The notes: generated by a model not told the origin, from the sequence alone. A stretch of 64,000 bases of DNA from Actinocorallia herbida (GCF_003751225.1 NZ_RJKE01000001.1:6634001-6698000); one strand, 5' to 3'. Positions 8,156 through 16,249 are shown, counted from the stretch's first letter. A program made the numbers and translations.

Positions 8156-8839
8156 ATGAGCACCGACCACCCCGGGGATCAGCCGATCCGCGTCTTCCTG
8201 CTGGACGATCACGAGGTCGTCCGCAAGGGGGTCGCGGCGCTGCTGGAGGCCGAGGGCGACATCGAGATCGTCGGTGAGGCCGCCTCCGCCGCGCAGGCGC
8301 TCGCCCGCATCCCCGCCGCCGCGCCCCACGTGGCCGTCCTCGACGTGCGGCTGCCCGACGGCGACGGCGTCGCGGTGTGCCGGGAGATCCGGGCCGCGCA
8401 CCCGGACGTCAACTGCCTGATGCTCACCTCCTTCTCCGACGAGGACGCCCTGTTCGACGCGGTGATGGCCGGCGCGTCCGGGTACGTCCTCAAGCAGATC
8501 CACGGCTCCGACCTCGTCGGCGCGGTCCGCACCGTCGCGTCCGGCCAGTCGCTGCTCGACCCGCGCTCGACCGGCCAGATGCTCCAGCGGCTGCGCGAGC
8601 GGGAGACCCGCAAGGACCCGCTCGCCGCGCTGTCGGCGCAGGAGCGGCAGATCCTGGAGCTGATCGGCGAGGGGCTGACGAACCGGCAGATCGGCGAGCG
8701 GATGTTCCTCGCCGAGAAGACCGTCAAGAACTACGTCTCGAACCTCTTCGCCAAGCTCGACATGCGCCGCCGCACCCAGGCCGCGGCGTTCGCGGCCCGG
8801 CTCAAGGCCGACGCCGGGCACGAGCACCGCGAGGGCTGA
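8156..8839 (+). CDS. DosR/DevR-like NarL-family response regulator
   Basis: 227 residues. The receiver domain starts IRVFLLDDHEVVRKGV, with the phospho-acceptor Asp in LDVRLPDGDG and the conserved Lys in GYVLKQI. The C-terminal LuxR-type HTH contains LTNRQIGERMFLAEKTVKNYVS, which is nearly the recognition helix of mycobacterial DosR, so a related DNA motif is expected. The ATG follows GGGAGG. It is divergent from its probable kinase, and the GGGACCTTCGNCCC boxes over the island are its likely targets. Confidence 0.92.
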   Translation: MSTDHPGDQPIRVFLLDDHEVVRKGVAALLEAEGDIEIVGEAASAAQALARIPAAAPHVAVLDVRLPDGDGVAVCREIRAAHPDVNCLMLTSFSDEDALFDAVMAGASGYVLKQIHGSDLVGAVRTVASGQSLLDPRSTGQMLQRLRERETRKDPLAALSAQERQILELIGEGLTNRQIGERMFLAEKTVKNYVSNLFAKLDMRRRTQAAAFAARLKADAGHEHREG

Positions 8840-8849
8840 GCCCGATGCG

Positions 8850-8863
8850 GGGACCTTCGCCCC
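8850..8863. promoter_or_regulatory. DosR-like box before first flavin-fold gene
   Basis: GGGACCTTCGCCCC, 36 bp before the ATG at 8899 and just after the regulator's stop codon. Confidence 0.65.
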
Positions 8864-8898
8864 TGGGCTCGCCGCGCGAACCTCGCGAGGATGCGGCC

Positions 8899-9315
8899 AT
8901 GCACGCTGATCCGGCCCCCCTGGAGACCCTCGACGAGGCGACCTGCCGAGTCCTGCTGAAGAGCGTCCCGATCGGCCGCATCGTCTTCACCCACCAGGCG
9001 CTGCCGCGCATCCAGCCCGTCTCCTACGCCCTCGACGGCGACGACGTGGTGATCCGGGTGCCCGGCGGGTCGAAGGTCGCCGCCGCCGCGCAGGACGCCG
9101 TGGTGGCGTTCGAGATCGACGACTACGACGAGCCCAGCCGGACGGGGTGGTCGGTCGTGGTCGTCGGCCGGGCCCGCCGGGAGGACTCCCCCGCGGCCGT
9201 CGCCGCGCTGCGGAGGCTGGGCCTGCGCTCCTGGACGGACGGTCCGGGCGAGGAGTACATCCGGATCGTGCCGGAGATCCTGTCGGGCCGCCGCGTCCGG
9301 GACCTTCGCCCCTGA
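8899..9315 (+). CDS. Pyridoxamine 5'-phosphate oxidase-fold protein 1
   Basis: 138 residues of the small split-barrel flavin- or F420-binding family. The N-terminal segment L-L-K-S-V-P-I-G-R-I-V-F-T, then the I-Q-P-V-S-Y-A-L-D-G-D-D-V-V-I-R strand pair, the G-S-K-V-A-A-A-A turn and VVVVGRAR are typical. Such proteins are common in DosR regulons, but individual substrates are unknown. The ATG at 8899 is in frame with homology; another ATG at 8891 is not. The last codons overlap a second DosR-like box. Confidence 0.8.
   Translation: MHADPAPLETLDEATCRVLLKSVPIGRIVFTHQALPRIQPVSYALDGDDVVIRVPGGSKVAAAAQDAVVAFEIDDYDEPSRTGWSVVVVGRARREDSPAAVAALRRLGLRSWTDGPGEEYIRIVPEILSGRRVRDLRP
9299..9312. promoter_or_regulatory. 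DosR-like box inside the end of a coding region
   Basis: GGGACCTTCGCCCC overlaps the last codons of the preceding gene, ending right before its TGA, and lies 36 bp before the next start at 9349. The same 36-bp distance is seen for the box at 8850, which suggests the pair arose by duplication of gene plus promoter. Confidence 0.6.
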
Positions 9316-9348
9316 CGTCGCGGTGCCCCGGCCGGGAGGATGGGCGCC

Positions 9349-9765
9349 ATGACGGGAGAGCGACGCGCACCGGAGATCCTGGCGCCGGACGAGTGCCTGG
9401 CCCTGCTGGCCACGGTGCCGGTCGGCCGGGTGGCCTTCACCGACCGGGCGCTGCCGGCGATCCAGCCCGTCAACTTCGTGATGGACGGGACCGATGTGGT
9501 GCTGCGCACCGGGCACGGCTCGAAGCTGGCGATCGCGATGCGCCGGGCTGTCGTCGCGTTCGAGGCCGGGGCGTTCGATCCGGTGACGCACGCCGGGTGG
9601 ACGGTGACCGTGCTGGGCGAGTCCCGCACGGTCACCGACCCGGCGGAGCTGGCGCGGCTCGACGCGCTGCCGCTGCGGGTCTGGGCGGGCGGCAGGCGCG
9701 ACCACTACCTCCGGATCACGGGCCGGTACCTCTCGGGCCGACGGCTCCGCGCCGCCGCGGCCTGA
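9349..9765 (+). CDS. Pyridoxamine 5'-phosphate oxidase-fold protein 2
   Basis: 138 residues, clearly paralogous to the preceding protein: VGRVAFTDRALPAIQPVNF aligns with its neighbour's equivalent strand, followed by the same D-G-x-D-V-V-L-R and G-S-K-L-A-I-A turn. The ATG at 9349 is preferred over the in-frame ATG at 9340, because GGGAGG directly abuts the latter but is well spaced from the former. It is convergent with the USP operon 7 bp downstream. Function beyond flavin or deazaflavin binding cannot be stated. Confidence 0.8.
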   Translation: MTGERRAPEILAPDECLALLATVPVGRVAFTDRALPAIQPVNFVMDGTDVVLRTGHGSKLAIAMRRAVVAFEAGAFDPVTHAGWTVTVLGESRTVTDPAELARLDALPLRVWAGGRRDHYLRITGRYLSGRRLRAAAA

Positions 9766-9772
9766 GGCGGCC

Positions 9773-10669
9773 TCACCCGGGCGTCCAGGGGGCGCCGTGC
9801 GGGCTGTGCGCGACGATGACGGGGCAGTGCGCGTGGTGCAGCATCGCCCGCCCCACCGAGCCGAGGACGAGCCCGGGGAACCCTCCCCTGCCCCGGCTGC
9901 CGACCACGAGCACGTCCGCCGAGGCCGACGCCCCGGCCAGGGCGCGGACCGCCCTGCCGCGCACGACCTCGGGGATCACCTCGACGTCCGGGTGGCGGGC
10001 CCGCCAGCCCGCGAGCGCCTCGGCGAGGACGAGCCCCTCCTCCTCGGCGACGAGTTCCGGATCGAACACGACGGGCTGCATCTCGCCGTGCCCGGTGCCC
10101 GCCGGATGGGTCCAGGCGTGCACGGCCCGCAGCCGGGCCCCGCGCGCGGCCGCCTCGGCGAAGGCGAACTCCAGGGCGGGCTGCGCGCTCTCGGCGGTGT
10201 CGACGCCGACGACGACCTCGTTGTGCGTCGGCGGCTCGACGTGCCGGACGACCGCGACGGGGCAGGGCGCGTGCGCGGCGACCTGGCCGGTGACCGAGCC
10301 GAGGAGCAGCCCGGTGAGCTCCCCGTGGCCGCGTCCCCCGACGACGAGCAGCGCGGCCCGCTCCCCCTCGCCGACGAGCGCGGCGGCGGCCCCGCCCGGG
10401 ATCAGCTCGCTCTCGACCCGGACGGTCCTGTCCGTCGCCGTCGCCCGGTCGGCGCCGCGCCGCAGCGCCTGGAGGCAGCCGTCGCGCAGGTCCTGCCGGA
10501 CCGCCTCGGCGCCGGGCGCCGAACTGTGCTCCAGCAGCCGGGAAGGGACCGCGTAGACCAGCCGCAGAGGCAGGTGCCTGCGGGCCGCCTCCGCCGCGGC
10601 CCACTCCACCGCGGCGTAGGCGGGCTCCGAACCGTCGACCCCGGCGACGACGGGCTTGCGCTCACTCAT
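9773..10669 (-). CDS. Tandem universal stress protein (USP 2)
   Basis: 298 residues with two Usp domains: VAGVDGSEPAYAAVEWAA at the start and the ATP loops VVGGRGHGELTGLLLGSVT and VVGSRGRGGFPGLVLGSVG. It is last of three overlapping USP genes transcribed leftward from about 12.3 kb; its ATG overlaps the end of the preceding gene by 8 bp. Confidence 0.9.
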   Translation of the reverse strand: MSERKPVVAGVDGSEPAYAAVEWAAAEAARRHLPLRLVYAVPSRLLEHSSAPGAEAVRQDLRDGCLQALRRGADRATATDRTVRVESELIPGGAAAALVGEGERAALLVVGGRGHGELTGLLLGSVTGQVAAHAPCPVAVVRHVEPPTHNEVVVGVDTAESAQPALEFAFAEAAARGARLRAVHAWTHPAGTGHGEMQPVVFDPELVAEEEGLVLAEALAGWRARHPDVEVIPEVVRGRAVRALAGASASADVLVVGSRGRGGFPGLVLGSVGRAMLHHAHCPVIVAHSPHGAPWTPG

Positions 10670-11486
10670 CGCGGTAGGGCCGGGTGACGGCGACGTTGCA
10701 CGGGGCGAGGTCGAGCACCGCGCCGCTCACCGCGCCGAGCCGCATGTTCGGGTGCGCGGTGTCGCCGCGGTCGCCGACGATGAGCAGCGAAGCGCCCTGC
10801 GCGGCCTCCAGCAGCACCTCGCGCGGCGGCGCGTGCACCAGCCGCACGGTGACGTCGGCGGTCGGGTGCTTGGTGCGCCACGCGCTGATCTCCCGCTGGA
10901 GCCGGGCGCCCGCCTCCCTGCGGAACTCCTCGAGGTCGCCGTCGGCGGGCGGCTCCGCGGCGTGCACCGCGATGAGCTCGCGCCGCCGCAGCGCGGACTC
11001 CTCGAAGGCCAGGGCGAGCGCGGCACCGCCCGCCCGGGACAGGTCGACGCCGACGACCACGGGCCCGTCGGCGGCGGGTTCGCGGACGACCACGACGGGG
11101 CACAGGGCGTACCCGGCGACCTGCCGGGCGACCGAGCCCGACGCCAGGTCGGGGAAGCCGCCCGCGCCGCGCGCGCCGACCACGAGCATCGCCGCGTCGG
11201 TGGCCTCGTGCAGCAGCGTGGCGGCCGCGGGGCCGCGCAGCAGGGCCTTGCGCACCTTCACCCGCGGCGAAGTGGTCTCGGCGATGAGGACGCCCTTGCC
11301 GAGCTCCAGGTCGGCGAACCGCCGGACCGTCTCATAGGAGGCGGCGTGCATCGGGTCGGCGTAGGCCCAGTGCCAGGCGTGGCAGACCACGAGGTCGGTG
11401 CCGCGCAGGGCCGCCGCGCGCGCCGCCCAGCGGATGGCGCGCTCGCTGCTCTCCGATCCGTCGTAGCCGACGACGATCTCGCTCAT
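10662..11486 (-). CDS. Tandem universal stress protein (USP 3)
   Basis: 274 residues from the ATG at 11486, starting MSEIVVGYDGSESSERA. The first ATP loop, VVGARGAGGFPDLASGSVA, is intact. In the second domain the loop is IVGDRGDTAHPNMRLGAVS, where the final Gly-Ser is Gly-Ala, so the second site may bind nucleotide poorly. It overlaps both neighbours (ATGA upstream, 8 bp downstream), forming the middle of a three-gene USP operon. Confidence 0.9.
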   Translation of the reverse strand: MSEIVVGYDGSESSERAIRWAARAAALRGTDLVVCHAWHWAYADPMHAASYETVRRFADLELGKGVLIAETTSPRVKVRKALLRGPAAATLLHEATDAAMLVVGARGAGGFPDLASGSVARQVAGYALCPVVVVREPAADGPVVVGVDLSRAGGAALALAFEESALRRRELIAVHAAEPPADGDLEEFRREAGARLQREISAWRTKHPTADVTVRLVHAPPREVLLEAAQGASLLIVGDRGDTAHPNMRLGAVSGAVLDLAPCNVAVTRPYRDE

Positions 11487-12319
11487 GGCTCTCCTCGGGA
11501 TGTGACGACGGCGACCGGGCAGTCGGCGTGGTGCAGGACGCCGTGCGACACCGAGCCGAGCACCGCGCCCTTGAAGCCGCCGAGCCCGCGCGACCCGACG
11601 ACGAGCAGGTCGGCGTTGCGCGACTCGCCGGTGAGCGCGGCGACGGGGTGCTCGAACGGCATGTCCCCGGTGCATTTGACGTCGGGGAACCGCTCGGCCC
11701 AGGGCTCCACCAGCGCCTCGATGCGCTCCAGGGGCCCCGCGCTGAGGACCGTGAGGTCCGGCGTGTCCCAGGAGTGCACGGCCCGCAGGACGGCCCCGCG
11801 CGCCCGCGCCTCGGTGAAGGCGAGTTCGAGGACGCCGCTGTTGTCGCGCTCCAGGTCGAGGCCCGCGACGACGGCGCCCCGGGTGCCCGAGACGTCGCCG
11901 CGCACGACCACGGCGGGGCAGACGGTCCGGCCGGCGACGCGCAGGCCGGTCGAGCCGAGCAGCAGCCCGGCGAACCTGCCGGTGCCGCGGTGCCCGACGA
12001 CGAGCAGGGAACTGCGGGCCGACAGGTCGATGAGGACGGGCGCGGCGTGCCCGCGCAGCTCCTCGGTGGTCGCGGGGACGCCGGGGAACAGGCCGGTGAC
12101 CGAGGCGCGGGCGGCGGCCAGGATCACCCTGGCGCGTTCGTCGGCGCCGGACTCCCCCTCCGGTATCGCCTCGCCGAACCTGGGCTGCGGCTCACGGACG
12201 TGCACGATGTGCAGGGGCAGCCGCCGCCGGGCCGCCTCCTGTGCGGCCCACCTGACCGCGGTGCCCGCGGCCGGGGACCCGTCGGTCGCCACCGCGACCG
12301 GTCCGGTGTTCGGTTCCAT
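11483..12319 (-). CDS. Tandem universal stress protein (USP 4)
   Basis: 278 residues, first gene of the USP operon. It begins MEPNTGPVAVATDGSPAAG and has two intact ATP loops, VVGHRGTGRFAGLLLGST and VVGSRGLGGFKGAVLGSV. A DosR-like box lies about 90 bp upstream, between this gene and the divergent small ORF at 12479. It resembles USP 1 (5222-6070) more than its operon partners at the N terminus. Confidence 0.9.
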   Translation of the reverse strand: MEPNTGPVAVATDGSPAAGTAVRWAAQEAARRRLPLHIVHVREPQPRFGEAIPEGESGADERARVILAAARASVTGLFPGVPATTEELRGHAAPVLIDLSARSSLLVVGHRGTGRFAGLLLGSTGLRVAGRTVCPAVVVRGDVSGTRGAVVAGLDLERDNSGVLELAFTEARARGAVLRAVHSWDTPDLTVLSAGPLERIEALVEPWAERFPDVKCTGDMPFEHPVAALTGESRNADLLVVGSRGLGGFKGAVLGSVSHGVLHHADCPVAVVTSRGEP

Positions 12320-12406
12320 GACTCCAGTGTCACCCTCCGTGCTCGACCGGTCTCACCCGGGTTCGGGTCTCGGCTCTCGCCCCCGCTGCGAAGGACTTCT
12401 GGTGAG

Positions 12407-12420
12407 GGGACCTTCGCCCC
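12407..12420. promoter_or_regulatory. DosR-like box between USP operon and small ORF
   Basis: GGGACCTTCGCCCC in the divergent spacer; it can serve the leftward USP operon and the rightward 68-residue ORF. Confidence 0.65.
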
Positions 12421-12478
12421 TAAAGGCCCGGGCCGCCCCGGGACGAGACTGGTTCCGGGAACCGAGGCGAGGAGAGAA

Positions 12479-12685
12479 ATGTCCAGTGAGGTCACCAGCG
12501 GGTCGCTACCCCCGGTGAACACGTCACAGCTCGAAGTCCTCATCGGTGATCTGGAGGCGCGCACCGCGCGGATCACCGAGTCGTTGATCGCGGTCGCCGA
12601 GGCGTTCGAGCAGGCGCCGCCCGAGGTCCGGGCCGACGCCATCAGGCTGGCCGCCGAGACCCTGCTGTCGGCCGACCGCCCGTGA
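12479..12685 (+). CDS. Small helical protein of the stress island
   Basis: 68 residues, with a GAGGAGAG ribosome-binding site and ATG at 12479. After a polar N terminus it forms one long amphipathic stretch (L-E-V-L-I-G-D-L-E-A-R-T-A-R-I-T-E-S) followed by a helix rich in Ala, Glu and Arg. No family is recognised. A DosR-like box about 60 bp upstream and a strong terminator just downstream make it a convincing separate transcription unit. A role as a small adaptor or stress-induced regulator is only a guess. Confidence 0.6.
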   Translation: MSSEVTSGSLPPVNTSQLEVLIGDLEARTARITESLIAVAEAFEQAPPEVRADAIRLAAETLLSADRP

Positions 12686-12691
12686 CCGGCC

Positions 12692-12716
12692 GGGGCGCCC
12701 GCGCGGCGGGCGCCCC
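12692..12716. terminator. Bidirectional hairpin terminator
   Basis: GGGGCGCCCGC (12692-12702), a 3-nt loop and GCGGGCGCCCC (12706-12716) form a perfect 11-bp stem between two convergent genes. Confidence 0.65.
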
Positions 12717-12723
12717 ACGGTCT

Positions 12724-13572
12724 TCACGCCTCAGGCGGGTGCACGACCGTCACCGGGCTCAGCGCGTGATGGACCGCTCCTTCGCTGGAGGAGCCGAGCA
12801 GCCGCTTGCGCAGCGACCCGCCCCGGCGCGCGCCGACGACGAGGACCCTCGCCCCCTCGCTCGCGGTGATCAGCTCGGTGACGGGGTCCCCGTCGACGAA
12901 CCTGGGCTGCACCTCCACGCCGGGGAAGTCCTCGGCGCCGGCGCGCACGGCGGCCTCGAACCGCTCCCGCGCGATGTCCCGCAGCCGGTCCTCCTCGACG
13001 AACGGGGCGTCCTTGACCTCCGCGCTCTCGGGGTAGACGCACAGCGCGACGACCCTGGCCGTCCTGGCCTTGGCCTCCTCCAGCGCGGCCCGCAGCACGG
13101 CGGCCGAGAGCGGGGAGCCGTCGAGGCCGACGACGACGGGGCCCGCCGGGTTGTCCTCACCCCGCACGACCGTGATGACGCCGCTGCCGTGCGCGGCGAC
13201 CTGGCTGCCGACGGTGCCGATGAGGGCGCGCCGGAACGCGCCCATCCCGACGCTGCCGACGACCGTCAGCGCGGCGTCGCGGGCCTGGTCGACGAGGTTG
13301 AACGCCGGAGAACCGCTGATCGTCCGGGTCGTGACGGTCAGGCCGGGATGGGTCGAGCGCGCCTTGTCCGCGGCGGCCTCGACGAGTTCGGTCGCGGACT
13401 TCTCCAGGGCGTCCACCGGCATCATGACGAAGCCCGGGTAGACGACCTGCCAGACATGGCAGATCGTCAGCGGCAGCCGCCGCGCCGCGGCCTCCTCGGC
13501 CGCCCAGGCGAGGGCGCGCTCACCTCCCTCCGAACCGTCATAGCCGACGAGGACACCGAGGGACTCGGTCAT
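12724..13572 (-). CDS. Tandem universal stress protein (USP 5)
   Basis: 282 residues from the ATG at 13572 (MTESLGVLVGYDGSEGGERA). The two ATP loops are VVGSVGMGAFRRALIGTVG and VVGARRGGSLRKRLLGSSS. The latter is unusually basic, and the former ends in Gly-Thr. It follows the alcohol dehydrogenase by 5 nt, so the two are co-transcribed, and both may be expressed from the promoter of the upstream cyclic-nucleotide-domain gene. Confidence 0.88.
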   Translation of the reverse strand: MTESLGVLVGYDGSEGGERALAWAAEEAAARRLPLTICHVWQVVYPGFVMMPVDALEKSATELVEAAADKARSTHPGLTVTTRTISGSPAFNLVDQARDAALTVVGSVGMGAFRRALIGTVGSQVAAHGSGVITVVRGEDNPAGPVVVGLDGSPLSAAVLRAALEEAKARTARVVALCVYPESAEVKDAPFVEEDRLRDIARERFEAAVRAGAEDFPGVEVQPRFVDGDPVTELITASEGARVLVVGARRGGSLRKRLLGSSSEGAVHHALSPVTVVHPPEA

Positions 13573-13577
13573 GTGGA

Positions 13578-14651
13578 TCAGGCTCCCTTTCCTTGGAGAC
13601 CGGTGGGGACGATGACGGCCCGGCCCGTCAGCTCGCCTGCGGCGAGCCTGCGGTAGGCGGTCACCGCTTCTTCCAGTGGGAAGGTCGTGACCTCCGGGAC
13701 GAGCAGCCCGCGCGCGGCGAGGTCGAGAACCTCGGCGAGTTCGGGCCGGCTGCCCCAGTAGGTGGACTGCACCGACACCTCGTAGGCCGGCGAGTTGAAC
13801 GTGACGGGCAGGCTGCCTCCGGCGATGCCGACGACGGTGACGTCGCCGAGCATCCGGGCGGCGGCGCCCGCGATGGCGAGGGTCGCGTCGGCCCCGACGA
13901 AGTCGAAGACGGCGTCGGCGCCGCGCCCGTTCGGGGTCGCCTTGCGGATCTCGGCGGCGGTGTCCTTGCCGGAGATCAGCGCCAGGTCGGCGCCGAAGGA
14001 CTCGGCGAGTTTCAGCGCCTCCGGGCGGGTGTCGACGGCGATGACCCGGGCGGACGTGGTGGCCTTGAGGATCTGGACGGCCATGTGGCCGAGGCCGCCG
14101 ACGCCGATGACGACGGCCGTCGCGGTGGGCGTCAGCTTCGGCCAGGACCTGCGGATCGCGTGGTACGGGGTGAGGCCCGCGTCGGTGAGCGGCGCGGCCA
14201 CGACGGGGTCGAGCCCCTCGGGCAGCGGCAGGACGAGCCGCTGCGACGGGACGAGCAGGTAGTCGGCCATGCCGCCGTCGAGGCCGAGGCCGCCGCCTCC
14301 GCCGGGCACGGGCGCCTCGGCGGGCTTCTCGCAGTAGGTCTCGATACCGAGCGCGCAGTGCTCGCAGGTGCCGCAGCCCCAGGGCCCGTAGACCGCGACG
14401 GGCTGTCCCTCCTCCAGGCCGCGGACGCCCTGGCCGAGCGCGTGCACCCATCCGGCGTTCTCGTGGCCGAGGGTGAACGGCGGGTTCCACGGCAGGGCGC
14501 CCGGTTCGAAGTCGTGCATCAGGTGCAGGTCGGAGTGGCACGCTCCAGACCCGCCGATCCGGACCACCACCTCGCCGGGACCCGGCACCGGGTCCGGCAC
14601 CTCCACGAGTTCCGGCTCGGTCTTCCACGCCGTCAGCTTCAATGCGCGCAT
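13578..14651 (-). CDS. Zinc-dependent alcohol dehydrogenase
   Basis: 357 residues of the medium-chain dehydrogenase family, oxidising alcohols or reducing aldehydes with NAD(P). Catalytic zinc ligands appear in GACHSDLH and GHENAGW. The structural zinc cysteines are in CGTCEHCALGIETYC. The Rossmann motif is VIGVGGLGHMAVQ. The ATG at 14651 is chosen because homology starts there (MRALKLTAWK), although the frame extends further. Placement in the stress island between a Usp protein and a cyclic-nucleotide-domain protein suggests redox balancing during oxygen limitation. Confidence 0.9.
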   Translation of the reverse strand: MRALKLTAWKTEPELVEVPDPVPGPGEVVVRIGGSGACHSDLHLMHDFEPGALPWNPPFTLGHENAGWVHALGQGVRGLEEGQPVAVYGPWGCGTCEHCALGIETYCEKPAEAPVPGGGGGLGLDGGMADYLLVPSQRLVLPLPEGLDPVVAAPLTDAGLTPYHAIRRSWPKLTPTATAVVIGVGGLGHMAVQILKATTSARVIAVDTRPEALKLAESFGADLALISGKDTAAEIRKATPNGRGADAVFDFVGADATLAIAGAAARMLGDVTVVGIAGGSLPVTFNSPAYEVSVQSTYWGSRPELAEVLDLAARGLLVPEVTTFPLEEAVTAYRRLAAGELTGRAVIVPTGLQGKGA

Positions 14652-14733
14652 ATCGCCCCCGATTCGTCGCAACGCACCTTGCCCGCGCCCGCGCTTTCGC
14701 GCCGACGCCTTGCCCACGCCTGCACGGCCGCGC

Positions 14734-15204
14734 CTATACGGCCTCCTCGTAGTGGGCCGCGGCGTCGATGAGCCGCAGCCGCGTCGACTGGAGCCTTCCG
14801 AGGATCACCTGGGTGAACCTCCCGTTCAGCTCGGTGCCCAGGCCCGGATTGGCGGCGCAGTGCGTGCGGACGAGCGCCGCGTCGAACTCCAGGGCGGTCA
14901 CCGGCATCGTGGCCACCGCACCGAACCGCCAGGTCCGGGGCGGGAAGAGCCACGACCATCCCAGGATGGAGCCGCGCCCGTAGAACTCCACGGCTATGTG
15001 CCCCTTACCCGGGGTGAGCAGGTCCAATCGGACTTGTCCGGACAGCACCGCCCAGAACCGATCAGCGTTGCCGCCCTCGCGGAAGATCCGCCGCCCCTCG
15101 GGGATGGTGACGGGGGTCGCCGTCGTGGCCAGCACGCTGAGCTGGCCTCCCTGCATCCCGCGGAAGAACTCGTGCCCCGCCAGCAGCTTCGTGTCCACGC
15201 CCAT
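14734..15204 (-). CDS. Stand-alone cyclic-nucleotide-binding domain protein
   Basis: 156 residues covering one Crp-type beta-roll: FREGGNADRFWAVLSGQVRL, then the phosphate-cassette region E-F-Y-G-R-G-S-I-L-G-W-S-W-L-F, and a C helix. The chain ends without a helix-turn-helix, so it is a ligand-binding protein rather than a Crp/Fnr transcription factor. The cassette lacks the classic R-A-A-T; it has R-T-W-R-F-G, so cAMP specificity is unsure. Two DosR-like boxes lie in the divergent spacer upstream. It probably leads the operon continuing into the alcohol dehydrogenase and USP 5. Confidence 0.8.
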   Translation of the reverse strand: MGVDTKLLAGHEFFRGMQGGQLSVLATTATPVTIPEGRRIFREGGNADRFWAVLSGQVRLDLLTPGKGHIAVEFYGRGSILGWSWLFPPRTWRFGAVATMPVTALEFDAALVRTHCAANPGLGTELNGRFTQVILGRLQSTRLRLIDAAAHYEEAV

Positions 15205-15267
15205 GACCGGCCTCCCGGAATTCTCGTGTCTTGCCTCCAGCCCACCAGGGGCGGCCCCTTCCCGTCA

Positions 15268-15281
15268 GGGGCGCACGTCCC
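15268..15281. promoter_or_regulatory. DosR-like box, variant copy
   Basis: GGGGCGCACGTCCC, arms GGGGC/GTCCC, in the spacer between the divergent cyclic-nucleotide-domain and Fe-S genes. Confidence 0.5.
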
Positions 15282-15310
15282 CACGGCCGAGGACGGATCC
15301 GGCCATCGGC

Positions 15311-15324
15311 GGGACCTTCGGCCC
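15311..15324. promoter_or_regulatory. DosR-like box before the Fe-S oxidoreductase gene
   Basis: GGGACCTTCGGCCC, 37 bp before the ATG at 15362. The spacing equals that of the boxes at 8850 and 9299, which supports a real, position-dependent activator site. Confidence 0.7.
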
Positions 15325-15361
15325 TGGAGTGGGTACCGACCCCCGCAGGAAGCTTGACGCG

Positions 15362-16249
15362 ATGGATCGGAGCCGAGGAGGCGGGCCCTTGGCCGGGAGG
15401 TATCGGACGCGCAGCACGGCGCCGCGGAGGTACCGGATCGTGGACCGGTACGCCGAGGCGCCGGGCGAGCTGACACTCGTCCTCGCCCCCGAGGGGTCCG
15501 ACGGCCCGGAAGGGGCGGACGGGACGGACGCGCGAGTGCCCGTCCCGTCGGCCGCGGGCCGCTTCTGGGTGCTGCACACCGCCACGGGGCAGCGGCTGCC
15601 CGCCGCCGACGTGTCCGCCCGGCGGCTGCACTCCGACGGCACGACCGCCGAGAGTTCCCTGGTCGAGGTGCGGGCGCTGCGGCTGCCGTGCGGACCGCGC
15701 ACCTGCCGGATCGGCGAGGTGGTGGGCCTGTCCGGGCCGCGCGGGCTCGGCTGGAACCTGGAGGCCGCCACGGGGCTCGACCTGCTCGTCGTCGGCTGGG
15801 AGCGCGGACTCGGACTGCTGCGCCCCGTCGTCGAGCGCGTCCTCGCCGAGTCGGCGCGGTACCGGGAGCTGCGGGTGTGGGCCGCGGGCGCCGTCTGGTC
15901 GGCGACCGGCACGGCCGCGCCTACCGCGACGGCTCCCTCGGGACGGCTCACGCCGGGCGGGCCGGACGCGCCCGCGCTGCGGTTCGACCCCGCCGCGACC
16001 GTCGCGCTGCTGGCCGGGCCGCTCGCCGAGGCCACCGCGACCGCCGTCGCGCTGCACGCCCAGGGGACGCCCGCCGAGCGCATCCAGATCGCCGCGCACG
16101 AACTCCTGAGCTGCGGCAGCGGCAGGTGCGGCGGCTGCCGGGTGGAGGCCGCGGCGGGCCCGGTCCGGGTCTGCGCCGACGGGCCGGTGCTGCGCTACGA
16201 CCAGCTTCCGGTCAGCGCCCGCCTCCCTCGGCCGACAGCAGCACCATGA
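15362..16249 (+). CDS. [2Fe-2S] electron-transfer subunit, PyrK/HydG-like
   Basis: 295 residues. The C terminus carries the cluster motif LSCGSGRCGGCRV followed by CADGPVLRYDQL, as in dihydroorotate dehydrogenase subunit K and the FAD/NAD-binding gamma subunits of hydrogenase or sulfur reductase. The middle (LDLLVVGWERGLGLLRPVV) corresponds to the NAD-binding lobe. An FAD-binding R-x-Y-S motif is not obvious, so flavin binding is uncertain. No pyrD or hydrogenase gene is adjacent. Within a DosR-like island it may pass electrons from NAD(P)H to an unlinked hydrogenase or reductase. The first 17 residues are probably poorly conserved. Confidence 0.7.
   Translation: MDRSRGGGPLAGRYRTRSTAPRRYRIVDRYAEAPGELTLVLAPEGSDGPEGADGTDARVPVPSAAGRFWVLHTATGQRLPAADVSARRLHSDGTTAESSLVEVRALRLPCGPRTCRIGEVVGLSGPRGLGWNLEAATGLDLLVVGWERGLGLLRPVVERVLAESARYRELRVWAAGAVWSATGTAAPTATAPSGRLTPGGPDAPALRFDPAATVALLAGPLAEATATAVALHAQGTPAERIQIAAHELLSCGSGRCGGCRVEAAAGPVRVCADGPVLRYDQLPVSARLPRPTAAP

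Noticed and set aside
5222-13572. Five Usp genes as evidence of a mobile or amplified element
   Set aside because: They differ clearly in sequence and lie within a coherent stress island with shared boxes. No transposase, integrase or flanking repeat is seen.
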